Shown: positions 26,504 to 36,414 of the stretch, one piece after another
Layout: every line of letters starts with the position of its first letter
How positions within the stretch are numbered: the first letter of the stretch is position 1
Source of the DNA: Pseudomonas oryzihabitans
Lineage (GTDB): Bacteria > Pseudomonadota > Gammaproteobacteria > Pseudomonadales > Pseudomonadaceae
DNA: 64,000 nucleotides
Assembly: GCF_006384975.1 (NCBI RefSeq)
Contig: NZ_CP021645.1
Span: 2,136,001 to 2,200,000 of the forward strand
Direction of reading: 5' to 3'
Position numbers and translations under genes: made by a program
Notes under the pieces: model-generated
Seen by the model: the letters and a program-made list of their open reading frames with translations, nothing else
Database searches by the model: none
What the model was told of the DNA's origin: nothing

Positions 26504-27286
26504 ATGACCGTCATCCTGAAGACCCCTGAAGACATCGCCAAGATGCGCATCGCCGGCCAATTGGCCGCCGAGGTGCTCGAAATGCTGGACGAGCACGTCC
26601 GCCCCGGCATCACCACCGAGGAACTGGATCGCCTGGCCCATGACTACATCGTCAATGTGCAGCAGGCCATCCCCGCCCCGCTGAACTACAAGGGCTATCC
26701 GAAATCCATCTGCACTTCGCTGAACCACGTAGTTTGCCACGGTATCCCCAATGACAAGCCGCTCAAGAGCGGCGACATCATGAACGTGGATATCACTGTG
26801 ATCAAAGACGGCTACCACGGCGATACCAGCAAGATGTACCTGGTGGGCGACGTCCCCGAATGGGCCGATCGCCTGTGCCAAGTCACCCAGGAGTGTCTCT
26901 ATAAAGGTATCTCCCTGGTCCGCCCGGGCGCGCGCCTCGGCGACATCGGCGAGATCATCCAGAAGCATGCCGAGAAGAATGGCTTCTCGGTGGTTCGCGA
27001 GTATTGCGGCCACGGTATCGGCAAGGGCTTCCATGAAGAACCGCAGGTGGTGCACTACGGTCGCGCCGGCACTGGGCTTGAGCTGCAGGCCGGCATGATC
27101 TTCACCATCGAGCCAATGATCAACCAGGGCCGCTACGAGACCCGCCTGTTGGGCGATGGCTGGACCGCCATCACCAAGGACCGCAAGCTGTCCGCCCAGT
27201 GGGAACACACGGTACTGGTCACCGACCAGGGTTACGAGATCCTGACTCTGCGAAAGGATGAAACCTTTCCCCGCGTTCCTGCGTGA
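26504..27286 (+). CDS. map: Type I methionine aminopeptidase
   Basis: Map removes the initiator methionine from new proteins. The 260-residue pita-bread-fold enzyme contains the five metal ligands in their usual contexts: the His in VVCHGIPND, Asp in NVDITVIKDGYHGDTS, His in YCGHGIGKGFHEEPQVVHYG, and Glu in FTIEPMIN and SAQWEHTVLVT. The bacterial-type length and absence of an N-terminal zinc finger identify class Ia. It is divergent from rpsB and is followed after 12 bases by glnD, likely in one transcript. Confidence 0.98.
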   Translation: MTVILKTPEDIAKMRIAGQLAAEVLEMLDEHVRPGITTEELDRLAHDYIVNVQQAIPAPLNYKGYPKSICTSLNHVVCHGIPNDKPLKSGDIMNVDITVIKDGYHGDTSKMYLVGDVPEWADRLCQVTQECLYKGISLVRPGARLGDIGEIIQKHAEKNGFSVVREYCGHGIGKGFHEEPQVVHYGRAGTGLELQAGMIFTIEPMINQGRYETRLLGDGWTAITKDRKLSAQWEHTVLVTDQGYEILTLRKDETFPRVPA

Positions 27287-27298
27287 GGTGAGCGCACC

Positions 27299-29998
27299 AT
27301 GCCCCAGGTCGATTCGGAGTTGTTCGACGCCGGCCAGTTCCAAGCTGAACTCTCGCTGAAAGCCAGCCCCATCGCGGCTTTCAAGAAATTCATCCGCGCC
27401 GCGAACGCGACGCTCGATGCCCGCTTCCTGGCAGGGCGTAGCGTACGGCGACTGGTAGAAGACCGCGCCTGGTTCGTCGATCAGATGCTGGTCGCGGCCT
27501 GGAATCGATTCGATTGGCCGGATGGCGGCATCGCCCTGCTGGCGGTAGGCGGCTACGGTCGTGGCGAGCTGCATCCACATTCCGACATCGATCTGCTGAT
27601 CCTGCTGGCCGAAGAGGAACAGGAGCGTTTCCGCGAGCCCATCGAAGGTTTTCTGACGCTGCTGTGGGATGTGGGCCTGGCGGTCGGGCAGAGCGTGAGA
27701 TCCCTGCGCGAATGCACCACCGAGGCTCTCGCCGACCTGACGGTGATCACCAACCTGATGGAGAGCCGGACGTTGGCCGGCCCCGAGTCGCTGCGCCAGG
27801 CGATGCTGCAAGCGACCAGCGTCGAACACCTGTGGCCCGGACGCGACTTCTATCTGGCCAAGCGCGCCGAGCAAAGCACGCGGCACGCCAAGTACAACGA
27901 TACCGAATACAACCTCGAGCCCAACGTCAAGGGCTCGCCGGGTGGCCTGCGGGACATCCAGACCCTGCTGTGGATCGCCCGGCGCCAGTTCGGCACCCTG
28001 AATCTGCAAGCCCTGGTTGGCCAGGGCTTTCTCACCGAGAGCGAATGCAGTCTGCTGATCTCGGCCCAGGAATATCTGTGGAAGGTCCGCTACGCGCTGC
28101 ACATGCTGGCTGGCCGCCCGGAGGATCGCCTGCTGTTCGACCACCAGCGACGCATCGCCAACCTGCTCGGCTACGAGGACAACGATGCCAAGCTGGCGGT
28201 GGAGCGCTTCATGCAGAAGTACTACCGCGTGGTGATGGACGTCTCCCAGCTGAGTGACGTGGTGATGCAGCACTTCGAGGAAGTGAACCTGCGCGACGAC
28301 CAGGCGCCTGGTGCCGCCAGCCCGCTCAACAACAGATTCCAGGTACGCCATGGCTACCTTGAGGTGGTGCATCCCCAAGTCTTCCTGCGCACCCCCTTCG
28401 CCCTGATGGAGCTATTCGTCCTGCTGGCGCAGAATCCCGAGATCAAGGGCCCCAGCGCCGGCACCATTCGCCTGCTGCGCGACAGCCGCCACCTGATCGA
28501 CGACACCTTCCGCCAGGACATCCGCAACACCAGCCTGTTCATCGAGCTGTTGAAGAGCGAATCCGGCATCCATCGCAACCTGCGGCGGATGAATCGTTAC
28601 GGATTGCTGGGGCTCTATCTACCCGAATTCGGCCAGATCGTCGGCCAGATGCAGCACGATCTCTTCCACATCTACACGGTCGATGCCCACACCCTCAATC
28701 TCATCAAGCACCTGCGCAAGATGAGCTACGACGTGCTCGCCGAGAAGTATCCGCTGGCGACCCGGGTGATCCACAAGCTGCCGAAGCCGGAGTTGATCTA
28801 CATCGCCGGGCTCTACCACGATATTGCCAAGGGCCGTGGCGGCGATCACTCGGAGCTCGGGGCCGAGGACGTGGAAGCCTTCGGTCGTCGCCATCAGCTA
28901 CCCGAATGGGACACGCGCCTGGTCAGCTGGCTGGTGCGCAATCACCTGGTGATGTCGACCACCGCCCAGCGCAAGGACCTGTCCGATCCGCAGGTGATCC
29001 ACGACTTCGCCCTGACGGTCGGCGACCACACGCACCTTGACTATCTGTACGTACTCACCGTCGCCGACATCACCGCGACCAATCCCTCGCTGTGGAATTC
29101 CTGGCGCGCGACGCTGCTCCGGCAGCTGTACACCGAAACCAAGCGGGCCCTGCGCCGCGGCCTGGAGAACCCGGTCAACCGCGAAGAGCAGATCCGCAGT
29201 ACCCAGCAGTCGGCATTGGATACCCTGATACGTCGCGGGATCGACGCGGACGCCGCCGAACAGCTGTGGTCGCAGCTGGGTGACCACTATTTCCTGCGCC
29301 ACACGGCCCTGGACGTTGCCTGGCACACCGAGGCCATCCTCGGCCATGAAGATGTCGCCGAACCGCTGGTGCTGATCCGCGAGACGACTCAACGCGACTC
29401 CGAAGGCGGGACGCAGATCTTCATCTATGCCGCGGACCAGCACGACTTCTTCGCGGTGACCGTGGCGGTGATGGACCAGCTCAACCTGAACATTCAGGAC
29501 GCACGCATCATCACCTCGACCAGCCAGTTCACCCTCGACACCTACATAGTGCTGGATGCCGACGGCGGCTCGATCGGCAACAACCCGGCGCGAGTCGCGC
29601 AGATCCGCGCCGGCCTGACCGAAGCCCTTAAGCATCCGGAAGAGTACCCGAGCATCATCAACCGGCGCGTCACCCGTCAGCTCAAGCATTTCGGCTTCGC
29701 ACCCCAGGTGAACATCTATACTGAGACCGCGCGGTCCGCGAGCCTGATCGAGTTGATCGCCCCGGATCGCCCCGGCCTGCTGGCCCGGGTGGGACGCATC
29801 TTCCTCGACTTCGACCTGTCCGTGCTCAACGCCAAGATCGCCACCCTCGGCGAGCGCGTGGAAGACGTCTTCTATGTCACCGACGCGCAAGGACGCCCCC
29901 TGTCTGACCCGCAACTCTGCACCGCCCTGCAGCAAGCCCTGATCAAGCAACTGGGCGAAGCAGAGAGCCAGACGCCGCTCACCCGCATCAGTATCTAG
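27299..29998 (+). CDS. glnD: Bifunctional PII uridylyltransferase / uridylyl-removing enzyme GlnD
   Basis: GlnD senses glutamine and adds or removes UMP on PII proteins, controlling nitrogen assimilation together with sigma-54 (rpoN at 49.6 kb). The 899-residue protein has the nucleotidyltransferase motif [19 protein letters not shown] near residues 83-101, a central helical domain, an HD phosphohydrolase domain with [19 protein letters not shown] near 505-523, and two C-terminal ACT domains (near 705 and 818; the second begins [18 protein letters not shown]). All domains and catalytic residues are intact. It lies between map and dapC as in other Pseudomonas. Confidence 0.98.
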   Translation: MPQVDSELFDAGQFQAELSLKASPIAAFKKFIRAANATLDARFLAGRSVRRLVEDRAWFVDQMLVAAWNRFDWPDGGIALLAVGGYGRGELHPHSDIDLLILLAEEEQERFREPIEGFLTLLWDVGLAVGQSVRSLRECTTEALADLTVITNLMESRTLAGPESLRQAMLQATSVEHLWPGRDFYLAKRAEQSTRHAKYNDTEYNLEPNVKGSPGGLRDIQTLLWIARRQFGTLNLQALVGQGFLTESECSLLISAQEYLWKVRYALHMLAGRPEDRLLFDHQRRIANLLGYEDNDAKLAVERFMQKYYRVVMDVSQLSDVVMQHFEEVNLRDDQAPGAASPLNNRFQVRHGYLEVVHPQVFLRTPFALMELFVLLAQNPEIKGPSAGTIRLLRDSRHLIDDTFRQDIRNTSLFIELLKSESGIHRNLRRMNRYGLLGLYLPEFGQIVGQMQHDLFHIYTVDAHTLNLIKHLRKMSYDVLAEKYPLATRVIHKLPKPELIYIAGLYHDIAKGRGGDHSELGAEDVEAFGRRHQLPEWDTRLVSWLVRNHLVMSTTAQRKDLSDPQVIHDFALTVGDHTHLDYLYVLTVADITATNPSLWNSWRATLLRQLYTETKRALRRGLENPVNREEQIRSTQQSALDTLIRRGIDADAAEQLWSQLGDHYFLRHTALDVAWHTEAILGHEDVAEPLVLIRETTQRDSEGGTQIFIYAADQHDFFAVTVAVMDQLNLNIQDARIITSTSQFTLDTYIVLDADGGSIGNNPARVAQIRAGLTEALKHPEEYPSIINRRVTRQLKHFGFAPQVNIYTETARSASLIELIAPDRPGLLARVGRIFLDFDLSVLNAKIATLGERVEDVFYVTDAQGRPLSDPQLCTALQQALIKQLGEAESQTPLTRISI

Positions 29999-30024
29999 CG
30001 CCTCGAACGAAGGACCACCCGACG

Positions 30025-31218
30025 ATGAATCCCACCCTCGACCTGTTGCATCCCTATCCGTTCGAGAAGCTCCGCGCCCTGCTCGCTGGCGTCACTCCAC
30101 CGGCGGCGATAAAGGCGATTCCGCTATCGATCGGCGAGCCCAAGCATCCGGCGCCCGCCTTCGTCGCCGAGGCGCTGACGGCCAACCTGGATCAACTGGC
30201 GGTTTACCCGACCACCCTGGGTATCGCCGACCTGCGCGAAGCCATCGCCGATTGGGCCAGCCGGCGCTTCGCCGTGCCCGCGGGCTGGCTGGATCCGGCG
30301 CGCCACGTGCTGCCCGTGACCGGTACCCGCGAGGCCCTGTTCTCCTTCACCCAGGCGGTGGTGGATCGCGCCAAGGCCGGCCTGGTGCTGAGCCCCAATC
30401 CCTTCTACCAGATCTACGAGGGTGCCGCCCTGCTGGCCGGCGCCGAGCCCCACTATCTGCCCTGCCTGGCGGAGCAGGGTTTTAATCCGGACTTCGACAG
30501 CGTTCCGACCGAGGTCTGGGAACGTTGTCAGCTACTGTTCCTCTGCTCGCCCGGCAATCCTACGGGGGCTCTGCTGCCCCTGGAGACGCAGAAGAAGCTC
30601 ATCGAACTCGCCGATCGCCATGACTTCGTGATCGCCGCCGATGAGTGCTACAGCGAACTCTACTTCGACGAAGACAATCCGCCACCCGGCCTGCTCACCG
30701 CCTGTGCGGAACTGGGCCGCAGCGACTTCGCCCGCTGCGTGGTCTTCCACAGCCTGTCCAAGCGCTCCAATCTGCCAGGCATGAGATCGGGCTTCGTCGC
30801 TGGTGATGCCGCCATCCTCAAGCGCTTCCTGCTCTATCGCACCTACCATGGCTGTGCCATGCCGGTGCAGGTACAGAAGGCTAGTGCCATCGCCTGGCGT
30901 GACGAAGCCCACGTGCGCGAGAACCGCGAACTCTATCGGCAGAAATTCGCCGCCGTCCTGGATGTCCTCCAGGGCAGCCTGGACGTGTCGCTACCTGACG
31001 GCGGTTTCTACCTCTGGGCGAAGACACCGGGCGATGACGAAAGCTTCGCGCGCGAACTCTTCGCCGCGGAACACGTCACCGTGGTACCAGGCTCCTATCT
31101 GTCCCGTGAAGTGGGCGGCATCAATCCGGGCGCCGGACGGGTGCGCATGGCGCTGGTCGCCCCGCTGGCCGAGTGCGTGGAAGCAGCGGAGCGTATCCGC
31201 CGCTTCTGCAGCCGCTAA
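30025..31218 (+). CDS. dapC: N-succinyldiaminopimelate aminotransferase DapC
   Basis: DapC transfers an amino group from glutamate to N-succinyl-2-amino-6-ketopimelate in lysine and diaminopimelate synthesis. The 397-residue class I/II PLP enzyme has the PLP lysine in FHSLSKRSNLPGMRSGF (near 248), the Asp-Tyr pair in AADECYSELYFDE and a carboxylate-binding Arg near the end (GAGRVRMALVAP). The start ATG 30025 follows glnD by 26 bases, with AAGGA upstream. The adjacent location to glnD matches the gene named dapC in P. aeruginosa. Its TAA overlaps the stop of the convergent antiporter gene in the sequence CTAA. Confidence 0.92.
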   Translation: MNPTLDLLHPYPFEKLRALLAGVTPPAAIKAIPLSIGEPKHPAPAFVAEALTANLDQLAVYPTTLGIADLREAIADWASRRFAVPAGWLDPARHVLPVTGTREALFSFTQAVVDRAKAGLVLSPNPFYQIYEGAALLAGAEPHYLPCLAEQGFNPDFDSVPTEVWERCQLLFLCSPGNPTGALLPLETQKKLIELADRHDFVIAADECYSELYFDEDNPPPGLLTACAELGRSDFARCVVFHSLSKRSNLPGMRSGFVAGDAAILKRFLLYRTYHGCAMPVQVQKASAIAWRDEAHVRENRELYRQKFAAVLDVLQGSLDVSLPDGGFYLWAKTPGDDESFARELFAAEHVTVVPGSYLSREVGGINPGAGRVRMALVAPLAECVEAAERIRRFCSR

Positions 31219-32849
31219 CGATTGCCTTGATCGCGCATCAGCGCGGTCTCCTGGATGTCCAGTTCGCGCAGGAATTCAGTGACCACCAGGTCGTCGATCA
31301 CGCCAGCGATACGCAGCCGATAGAGTTCGCGGCGCTGGGCACGGATGGCGAGCAGGCGTAGCTCACCATCCAGATTGGCTCTCAGCCGCGCCAAGGCTCT
31401 GGCATCCTCGCTGTCATCGGCTGAACTCAGCTCATCGCGGAATTCCGCGATGATGCCAGCCTTGATCTCGGCCTGCAGGGCCGCTCGCGCCGGCTCTTCC
31501 GTCTCGCCCGACTCCACTCCCTCCAACGCACTGATGGCCGCCCGGGCGGCATTGATACGCACCTCGCAGCGCTCGCGCTCCAGGAGATCGTTGGATTGCT
31601 CCGGTAGACGCGCCAGCAACAGCGGAATGCCAATGCTCGCGACCACCAGGGAAAGCAGGATGACACCGGCCGCGATGAACACCAGGACATCACGCAGCGG
31701 AAAGGGCGTCCCGTTCGACAGCACCAGTGGCAAGGACAACACACCGGCGAGGGTCACCGCCCCGCGCACCCCGCTGAGAGAGGCGATGGCGGCGATACAG
31801 CGTGGATCTCCCGCGATGGTCATGGGGCCTTCGCTGGGCCGGGTGAGGTGCCAGTAACCCAGGATGACGGCGAAGCGAATGGCCATGATCACCAGATAGG
31901 AGCCCACCACATAGAGCGCGAGCCAACCGGCTGCCGGCCAGAGCGGCTGGGAGGCCGGCAGGGCCGCCGCCAGGATGTCGGGCAACTGCAATCCCAGAAT
32001 GACGAAGACCAGGCCGTTGAAGGCGAACTCCACCAGCCCCCAGACACTGTGATTGAGCAAACGGGTAGCGGTTTGCCGGGGCAGCATGTCGATCCGACTC
32101 TGCATCATCCCGGCGGCGACCGCCGACAGGATGCCCGAGACGCCCAGGCGCTCGGCCAGCACGTAGGCGGCGAACGGCAGCAGCAGCATGAAGACCACAT
32201 GGGGCGCGGCATCGCTCCAGCCGCGACTGATCACCATCCAGGCGCGCGCCCGGCCGACCAGCCAGCTCAGCACGGCGCCTACCAAGGCTCCACCGACAGC
32301 CACGAAGACGAAGTTCAGGCTGGCCTGGCTCAGCGAGAACACCCCGGTCAAGACCGCCGCCACGGCGAACTTGAAGGTCACCAGGCCGGATGCATCGTTG
32401 AGCAGCGCCTCCCCCTGAATCACGTGCAGCAGCGAGCTGGGCAGGCGGCCCCGGACGATGCTGGAGACGGCCACGGCATCGGTGGGCGACAGCACGGCGG
32501 CCAGGGCGAATGCCACCGCCCAGGGCAGCTTGAGCATCCAGTGCAGGAACCAGCCTGCCCCCAGCACTGTGAGGAATACCAAGCCGAAGGCCAAGACGAA
32601 GATGGGTCGCCGTAGCCGCCAGAATTCGCGCTTGGGCATGCGCCAGCCATCGGAGAACAACAGCGCCGGGATGAAGAGCAGCAGGAACAGTTCGGGGTCC
32701 AGGGCGACATGCAGGCCCAGGGTGGGCCACGCGAGCAAGGCGCCGACCACCACCTGGATCAGCGGCAGCGGGATGGGGATGAGATGGGCACTGAGACGGG
32801 TGGCACCCACCACCAGCAACAGGATCAGAGCGGTATAGAGAATCTGCAC
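31215..32849 (-). CDS. CPA1-type Na+(K+)/H+ antiporter
   Basis: This is an inner-membrane cation/proton exchanger. The 544-residue protein starts at the GTG 32849 (MQILYTALILLLVVGATRLS); a longer frame to 32909 adds a hydrophilic stretch with no match to the family. About 12 membrane segments fill the first 410 residues. The ion-binding part shows LSPTDAVAVSSIVRG and GEALLNDASGLVTFKFAVAA, which carries the ND pair of CPA1 exchangers, and SGVRGAVTLAGVLSLPL, the conserved Arg region. The last 130 residues are a soluble charged tail of unknown function. The ion selectivity cannot be read from sequence. It is convergent with dapC, as in P. aeruginosa. Confidence 0.88.
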   Translation of the reverse strand: MQILYTALILLLVVGATRLSAHLIPIPLPLIQVVVGALLAWPTLGLHVALDPELFLLLFIPALLFSDGWRMPKREFWRLRRPIFVLAFGLVFLTVLGAGWFLHWMLKLPWAVAFALAAVLSPTDAVAVSSIVRGRLPSSLLHVIQGEALLNDASGLVTFKFAVAAVLTGVFSLSQASLNFVFVAVGGALVGAVLSWLVGRARAWMVISRGWSDAAPHVVFMLLLPFAAYVLAERLGVSGILSAVAAGMMQSRIDMLPRQTATRLLNHSVWGLVEFAFNGLVFVILGLQLPDILAAALPASQPLWPAAGWLALYVVGSYLVIMAIRFAVILGYWHLTRPSEGPMTIAGDPRCIAAIASLSGVRGAVTLAGVLSLPLVLSNGTPFPLRDVLVFIAAGVILLSLVVASIGIPLLLARLPEQSNDLLERERCEVRINAARAAISALEGVESGETEEPARAALQAEIKAGIIAEFRDELSSADDSEDARALARLRANLDGELRLLAIRAQRRELYRLRIAGVIDDLVVTEFLRELDIQETALMRDQGNR

Positions 32850-33025
32850 GACGGTCTCGCAGTCAGGGCACCTCGAGCGGTGCCTAATACAGGAGGAGAT
32901 GCGCCCCAAGGGCCCGGGGACACGTCGACCTCGAGTTGTTGGGACTGATGTCGCCGGATTTGGTTTTACCCAAACTTTACCCCAGGGTATCTAGGCGACT
33001 CAGCACCGTTGCGGTCTGATAGAGA

Positions 33026-33049
33026 GGCCCGGTTTCATAACCCCGGGCC
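33026..33049 (+). promoter_or_regulatory. Hairpin immediately upstream of the ribosome binding site
   Basis: ggcccgg (33026-33032) can pair with ccgggcc (33043-33049), with an alternative inner pairing ggtt/aacc. It ends one base before the CAGGAG ribosome binding site (33051-33056) of the small secreted protein gene, so it may influence its translation or mRNA stability. Confidence 0.35.
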
Positions 33050-33063
33050 GCAGGAGAATCATC

Positions 33064-33384
33064 ATGCTACGTCGCATCACTCAGGTTGTGGTGCTTGCCG
33101 GTTGCCTCGCCATTGCTGGCCAGGCGTCCGCCCACGGTCGCGGTCCCGGTCCGGCCTTTTTCGGTGCGGTGGTGGGTGCCGTGGTCGGCGGAGCCATCAT
33201 CTCCAACTCCTATGCCCGGGAACCGGTCTATGTGCAAGGCCCTCCACCGCCGCCTCCGCCGCGTGTGGTCTATTACGAGCCCGCGCCAGTCTACGAGTAT
33301 CGCGTGGTGGAGCCCCGCCCCGTGTATTACGGCCCGCCGCCGCCACCCGGTGGCTACTACTACGGCCCGCCACCGCGCTGGTAG
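33064..33384 (+). CDS. Small secreted Pro/Tyr-rich glycine-zipper protein
   Basis: Function unknown. The 106-residue product starts at ATG 33064 after CAGGAG. It has a clear signal peptide (MLRRITQVVVLAGCLAIAGQ, cleavage probably at ASA-HG), then a small hydrophobic glycine-zipper stretch FFGAVVGAVVGGAIISNS (about residues 32-49). The rest is made of Pro, Tyr and Val: a run of seven prolines followed by RVVYYEPAPVYEYRVVEPRP and two more proline runs, ending GPPPRW. Such tails occur in many short periplasmic or outer-membrane-associated proteins of proteobacteria. Base composition is skewed by the CCG/CCC codons but not foreign. It lies alone between the antiporter and cysNC, with a shared terminator. 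Confidence 0.8.
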   Translation: MLRRITQVVVLAGCLAIAGQASAHGRGPGPAFFGAVVGAVVGGAIISNSYAREPVYVQGPPPPPPPRVVYYEPAPVYEYRVVEPRPVYYGPPPPPGGYYYGPPPRW

Positions 33385-33391
33385 GGCCCAA

Positions 33392-33421
33392 CAAAAAACC
33401 CGCCTTTCGGCGGGTTTTTTG
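33392..33421. terminator. Bidirectional Rho-independent terminator
   Basis: The sequence aaaaaacccgcc-tttc-ggcgggtttttt is a perfect GC stem with a tetraloop, flanked by A6 and T6. It lies 8 bases after the stop of the secreted protein gene and 12 bases after the cysNC stop, and works for both convergent transcripts. Confidence 0.93.
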
Positions 33422-33432
33422 TTACGGGTGCC

Positions 33433-35331
33433 TTAGATCACTTGGCGCTGGCGCAGAGCGTCGAGGATCTGCTGGACGCCCTCCTCTACCGACAACTGCT
33501 CGGTATCCAACACCAGGTCGGCGTCTTCAGGCTCATCATAGGCAAAGGAGATGCCCGGAATATTATCGCCACCGGCAGCATAGAGACCTTGCGGATCCCG
33601 CTCGGCACAAGCCTTGGGCGATGCCTTGACGTGGACCGTCAAGAGGCGCTCGGCACCGATCAACGCCTGGGCCTGGGCACGACCCTCGGCATCCGGCGCG
33701 ACGAAGGCCGCGAGAGCGATCAGACCCGCTTCGTTGAACTGACGGGCGACCTGGGCGGCCCGCAGCCAGTTCTCGCGGCGACCGGCGCGATCCTGCGGCA
33801 ATCCCTTGTTCAGGTCGTGCCGCAGATTCTGGCCATCCAGCACGAAGACCGCGCGACCGGCGTCGAACAGGCGCCGCTCCAGGGCATAGGCCAGGGTGGT
33901 CTTGCCGGCACCGGACAGGCCGGTGAAGAGCACCGTGCTGGGCTGCTGACCGAAACGGGCGGCCCGCTCGCTGGTACTTACATGCAACTGGTGCGCGCCA
34001 TGGCCATGACCGCCGTTACCCACCGGCTCGGCGATGATCATGCCGGCGCCCACGGTGCCATTGGTCAGGCGGTCGATGACGATGAAGGCGCCGGTGGTGC
34101 GGTTGACGCCGTAGCCATCCAGGGCGATGGAGGCATCCAGGGCCACCTTGACCCGGGCGATCTCGTTGAGCTTGAGTTCGCTGGCCGCACCGCGCTCCAA
34201 GGTGTTGACGTCCACCGTATGGACGATGCTCGGCAGCGAGCCGGGCACGTAGCTGGTGGCGCGCTTGATGTCGTATTTCTTGCCCGGCCGCATGGGCTCC
34301 TCGGCCATCCACACCAGCATGGCTTCGAAGCTGTCGGTCACCTGGGGACGGTTGTCGGCATGCACCAGCACGTCGCCACGGGAGATGTCGATCTCGTCTT
34401 CCAGGGTCAGGGTCACCGCCTGGCCGGGACCGGCCTGCTCCAGCTCGCCGTCGTAGGTGACGATGGACTTGACCCGGCTGCCCTTGCCCGACGGCAGGAC
34501 CACCACGGCATCGCCCTTGGTCACCACGCCCGAGGCCAGGGTCCCGGCGAAGCCGCGGAAATTGAGGTTGGGCCGGTTGACGTACTGCACCGGGAAGCGC
34601 AGGTCGTCCAGGTTGCGATCCGCGGCGATTTCCACGGTCTCGAGGATTTCCATCAGCGGCTTGCCACTGTACCAGGGCGTCTGCTCGCTGCGATTCACCA
34701 CGTTGTCGCCCTTGAGCGCCGACATGGGCACGAAATGGATGTCCTTGGCGCTCAGGTCGATGCGCTGGGCGAAGGCCAGGTAGTCATCCTTGATGCGCTC
34801 GAACACGGCTTCGTCGAAACCCAGCAGGTCCATCTTGTTGATGGCGACCACGATGTGCTTGATGCCCAGCAGCGAGGCGATGTAGCTGTGCCGACGGGTC
34901 TGGGTCTGGATGCCATAGCGGGCATCCACCAGGATGATCGCCAGGTCGCAGGTGGACGCCCCGGTGGCCATGTTGCGGGTGTACTGCTCATGGCCGGGGG
35001 TATCGGCTATGATGAACTTGCGCTTGGCGGTGGAGAAGTAGCGGTAGGCCACGTCGATGGTGATGCCCTGCTCGCGCTCGGCCTGCAGGCCGTCCACCAG
35101 CAACGCCAGGTCGACCTCCTCGCCGGTGGTGCCCACCTTCTTGGAATCGCGGGTGATGGCTTCCAGGTGATCCTCGTAGATCATCTTGGAGTCGTGCAGC
35201 AGGCGCCCGATCAGGGTGCTCTTGCCGTCGTCGACGTTGCCGCAGGTGAGGAAGCGCAGCAGCTCCTTGCGTTCGTGCTGCGCGAGGTAGGCCAGGATGT
35301 CCTGGCCGATCAGCTCGGATTGGTGCGACAT
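33433..35331 (-). CDS. cysN: Bifunctional sulfate adenylyltransferase subunit 1 / adenylylsulfate kinase
   Basis: The protein combines CysN, the GTPase that drives ATP sulfurylase, with CysC, the kinase that turns APS into PAPS. From ATG 35331 it is 632 residues. The N-terminal GTPase has [19 protein letters not shown] (G1), [19 protein letters not shown] (G3) and NKMD (G4), followed by two beta-barrel domains. The C-terminal kinase starts near residue 455 with the P-loop [18 protein letters not shown]. The longer frame to 35379 overlaps cysD and is rejected. cysD ends two bases upstream, so they form a cysDNC operon. The fused form is the usual one in Pseudomonas (often called cysNC). Confidence 0.96.
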   Translation of the reverse strand: MSHQSELIGQDILAYLAQHERKELLRFLTCGNVDDGKSTLIGRLLHDSKMIYEDHLEAITRDSKKVGTTGEEVDLALLVDGLQAEREQGITIDVAYRYFSTAKRKFIIADTPGHEQYTRNMATGASTCDLAIILVDARYGIQTQTRRHSYIASLLGIKHIVVAINKMDLLGFDEAVFERIKDDYLAFAQRIDLSAKDIHFVPMSALKGDNVVNRSEQTPWYSGKPLMEILETVEIAADRNLDDLRFPVQYVNRPNLNFRGFAGTLASGVVTKGDAVVVLPSGKGSRVKSIVTYDGELEQAGPGQAVTLTLEDEIDISRGDVLVHADNRPQVTDSFEAMLVWMAEEPMRPGKKYDIKRATSYVPGSLPSIVHTVDVNTLERGAASELKLNEIARVKVALDASIALDGYGVNRTTGAFIVIDRLTNGTVGAGMIIAEPVGNGGHGHGAHQLHVSTSERAARFGQQPSTVLFTGLSGAGKTTLAYALERRLFDAGRAVFVLDGQNLRHDLNKGLPQDRAGRRENWLRAAQVARQFNEAGLIALAAFVAPDAEGRAQAQALIGAERLLTVHVKASPKACAERDPQGLYAAGGDNIPGISFAYDEPEDADLVLDTEQLSVEEGVQQILDALRQRQVI

Positions 35332-35332
35332 C

Positions 35333-36250
35333 TTAGAAATACCCCTGACGTTTCTTCTCTTCCATGGATCCGGCGCCATCGTGGTCGATGACCCGGCCCT
35401 GGCGTTCGGAGGTGCGGGTGAGCAGCATCTCCTGGATGATGTCCGTCAGCGTGGTCGCCTGGGACTCCACCGCGCCGGTCAGGGGGTAGCAGCCAAGGGT
35501 ACGGAAGCGCACCTGGCGCTTGTGGATGCGCGCCTTCTCCTCGGGCGAGAGGTGCTCGAGGATGCGGTCGTCGTCGATCATGAGCAGGGTGCCGTTCTTC
35601 TCGATCACTTCGCGCTCGGCGGCGAAGTACAGCGGCACGATCGGGATACCTTCGAGGTAGATGTACTGCCAGATGTCCAGCTCGGTCCAGTTGGACAGCG
35701 GGAACACCCGGATCGACTCGCCCTTGTTGGTCTTGCCGTTATAGATGTTCCACAGCTCGGGACGCTGGTTCTTCGGGTCCCAGCGGTGCTTGCTGTCGCG
35801 GAAGGAGTAGACGCGCTCCTTGGCACGGGACTTCTCTTCGTCGCGGCGGGCGCCGCCGAAGGCCGCGTCGAAGCCGTACTTGTCCAGCGCCTGCTTGAGG
35901 CCCTGGGTCTTCATGATGTCGGTGTGCTTGGCGCTGCCATGGGTGAAGGGGTTGATGCCCTGGGCGACCCCTTCCGGATTCTTGTGCACCAGCAGGTCCA
36001 GGCCCATGTCCTGCACCATGCGGTCGCGGAATTCGTACATGGCCTGGAATTTCCAACCGGTGTCCACGTGGAGTACCGGGAACGGCAGCTTGCCGGGAAA
36101 GAAGGCCTTGCGGGCCAGGTGCAGCATCACGGCCGAATCCTTGCCGATGGAATACAGCATGACCGGATTATCGAACTCGGCGGCCACTTCACGGATGATG
36201 TGGATGCTTTCCGCCTCAAGTTGTTTGAGGTGCGTCTGTTTGTCGAGCAT
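35333..36250 (-). CDS. cysD: Sulfate adenylyltransferase subunit 2 CysD
   Basis: CysD forms adenosine 5'-phosphosulfate from sulfate and ATP, driven by the CysN GTPase. The 305-residue protein is a PAPS-reductase-family PP-loop enzyme: [20 protein letters not shown] near residues 31-50 is the ATP loop, and [19 protein letters not shown] near 145 and [15 protein letters not shown] near 200 are family signatures. The start is ATG 36250. It is the first gene of cysD-cysNC. Upstream (36.3-36.4 kb) are short inverted repeats that could be regulator sites. The sequence gives no sign of regulation beyond that. Confidence 0.97.
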   Translation of the reverse strand: MLDKQTHLKQLEAESIHIIREVAAEFDNPVMLYSIGKDSAVMLHLARKAFFPGKLPFPVLHVDTGWKFQAMYEFRDRMVQDMGLDLLVHKNPEGVAQGINPFTHGSAKHTDIMKTQGLKQALDKYGFDAAFGGARRDEEKSRAKERVYSFRDSKHRWDPKNQRPELWNIYNGKTNKGESIRVFPLSNWTELDIWQYIYLEGIPIVPLYFAAEREVIEKNGTLLMIDDDRILEHLSPEEKARIHKRQVRFRTLGCYPLTGAVESQATTLTDIIQEMLLTRTSERQGRVIDHDGAGSMEEKKRQGYF

Positions 36251-36339
36251 GGCTACTCACGATTGCAGAGGGTGGCCTAGGAGATGTCCGTGGCAGCATC
36301 CAGGCGACTGGACGCCCCGGACGGAGCGGGCCGTGGACG

Positions 36340-36402
36340 AAACTCAACCTTACCATAGGCATGAGTTATGGCCCGCCAGCCGATCTAGAACCAGAAGTTC
36401 TA
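36340..36402 (-). promoter_or_regulatory. Inverted repeats upstream of cysD
   Basis: tagaac (36386-36391) and gttcta (36397-36402) are perfect arms around 5 bases, and ccata ... tatgg lies nearer to cysD inside an A/T-rich patch that includes ataactcatg on the minus strand. Sulfate-assimilation genes are normally activated by the LysR-type regulator CysB, whose sites are degenerate. Assignment to CysB is inference only. Confidence 0.3.
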
Positions 36403-36414
36403 TGCTTATTACGT

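Noticed and set aside
26357..28378. Long minus-strand frame across map and glnD
   Set aside because: It runs antisense through two well-conserved genes and shows no domain or ribosome binding site.
33442..35391. Plus-strand frame of about 649 codons opposite cysNC
   Set aside because: Shadow of cysNC; low-complexity Gly/His/Val/Gln-rich product.
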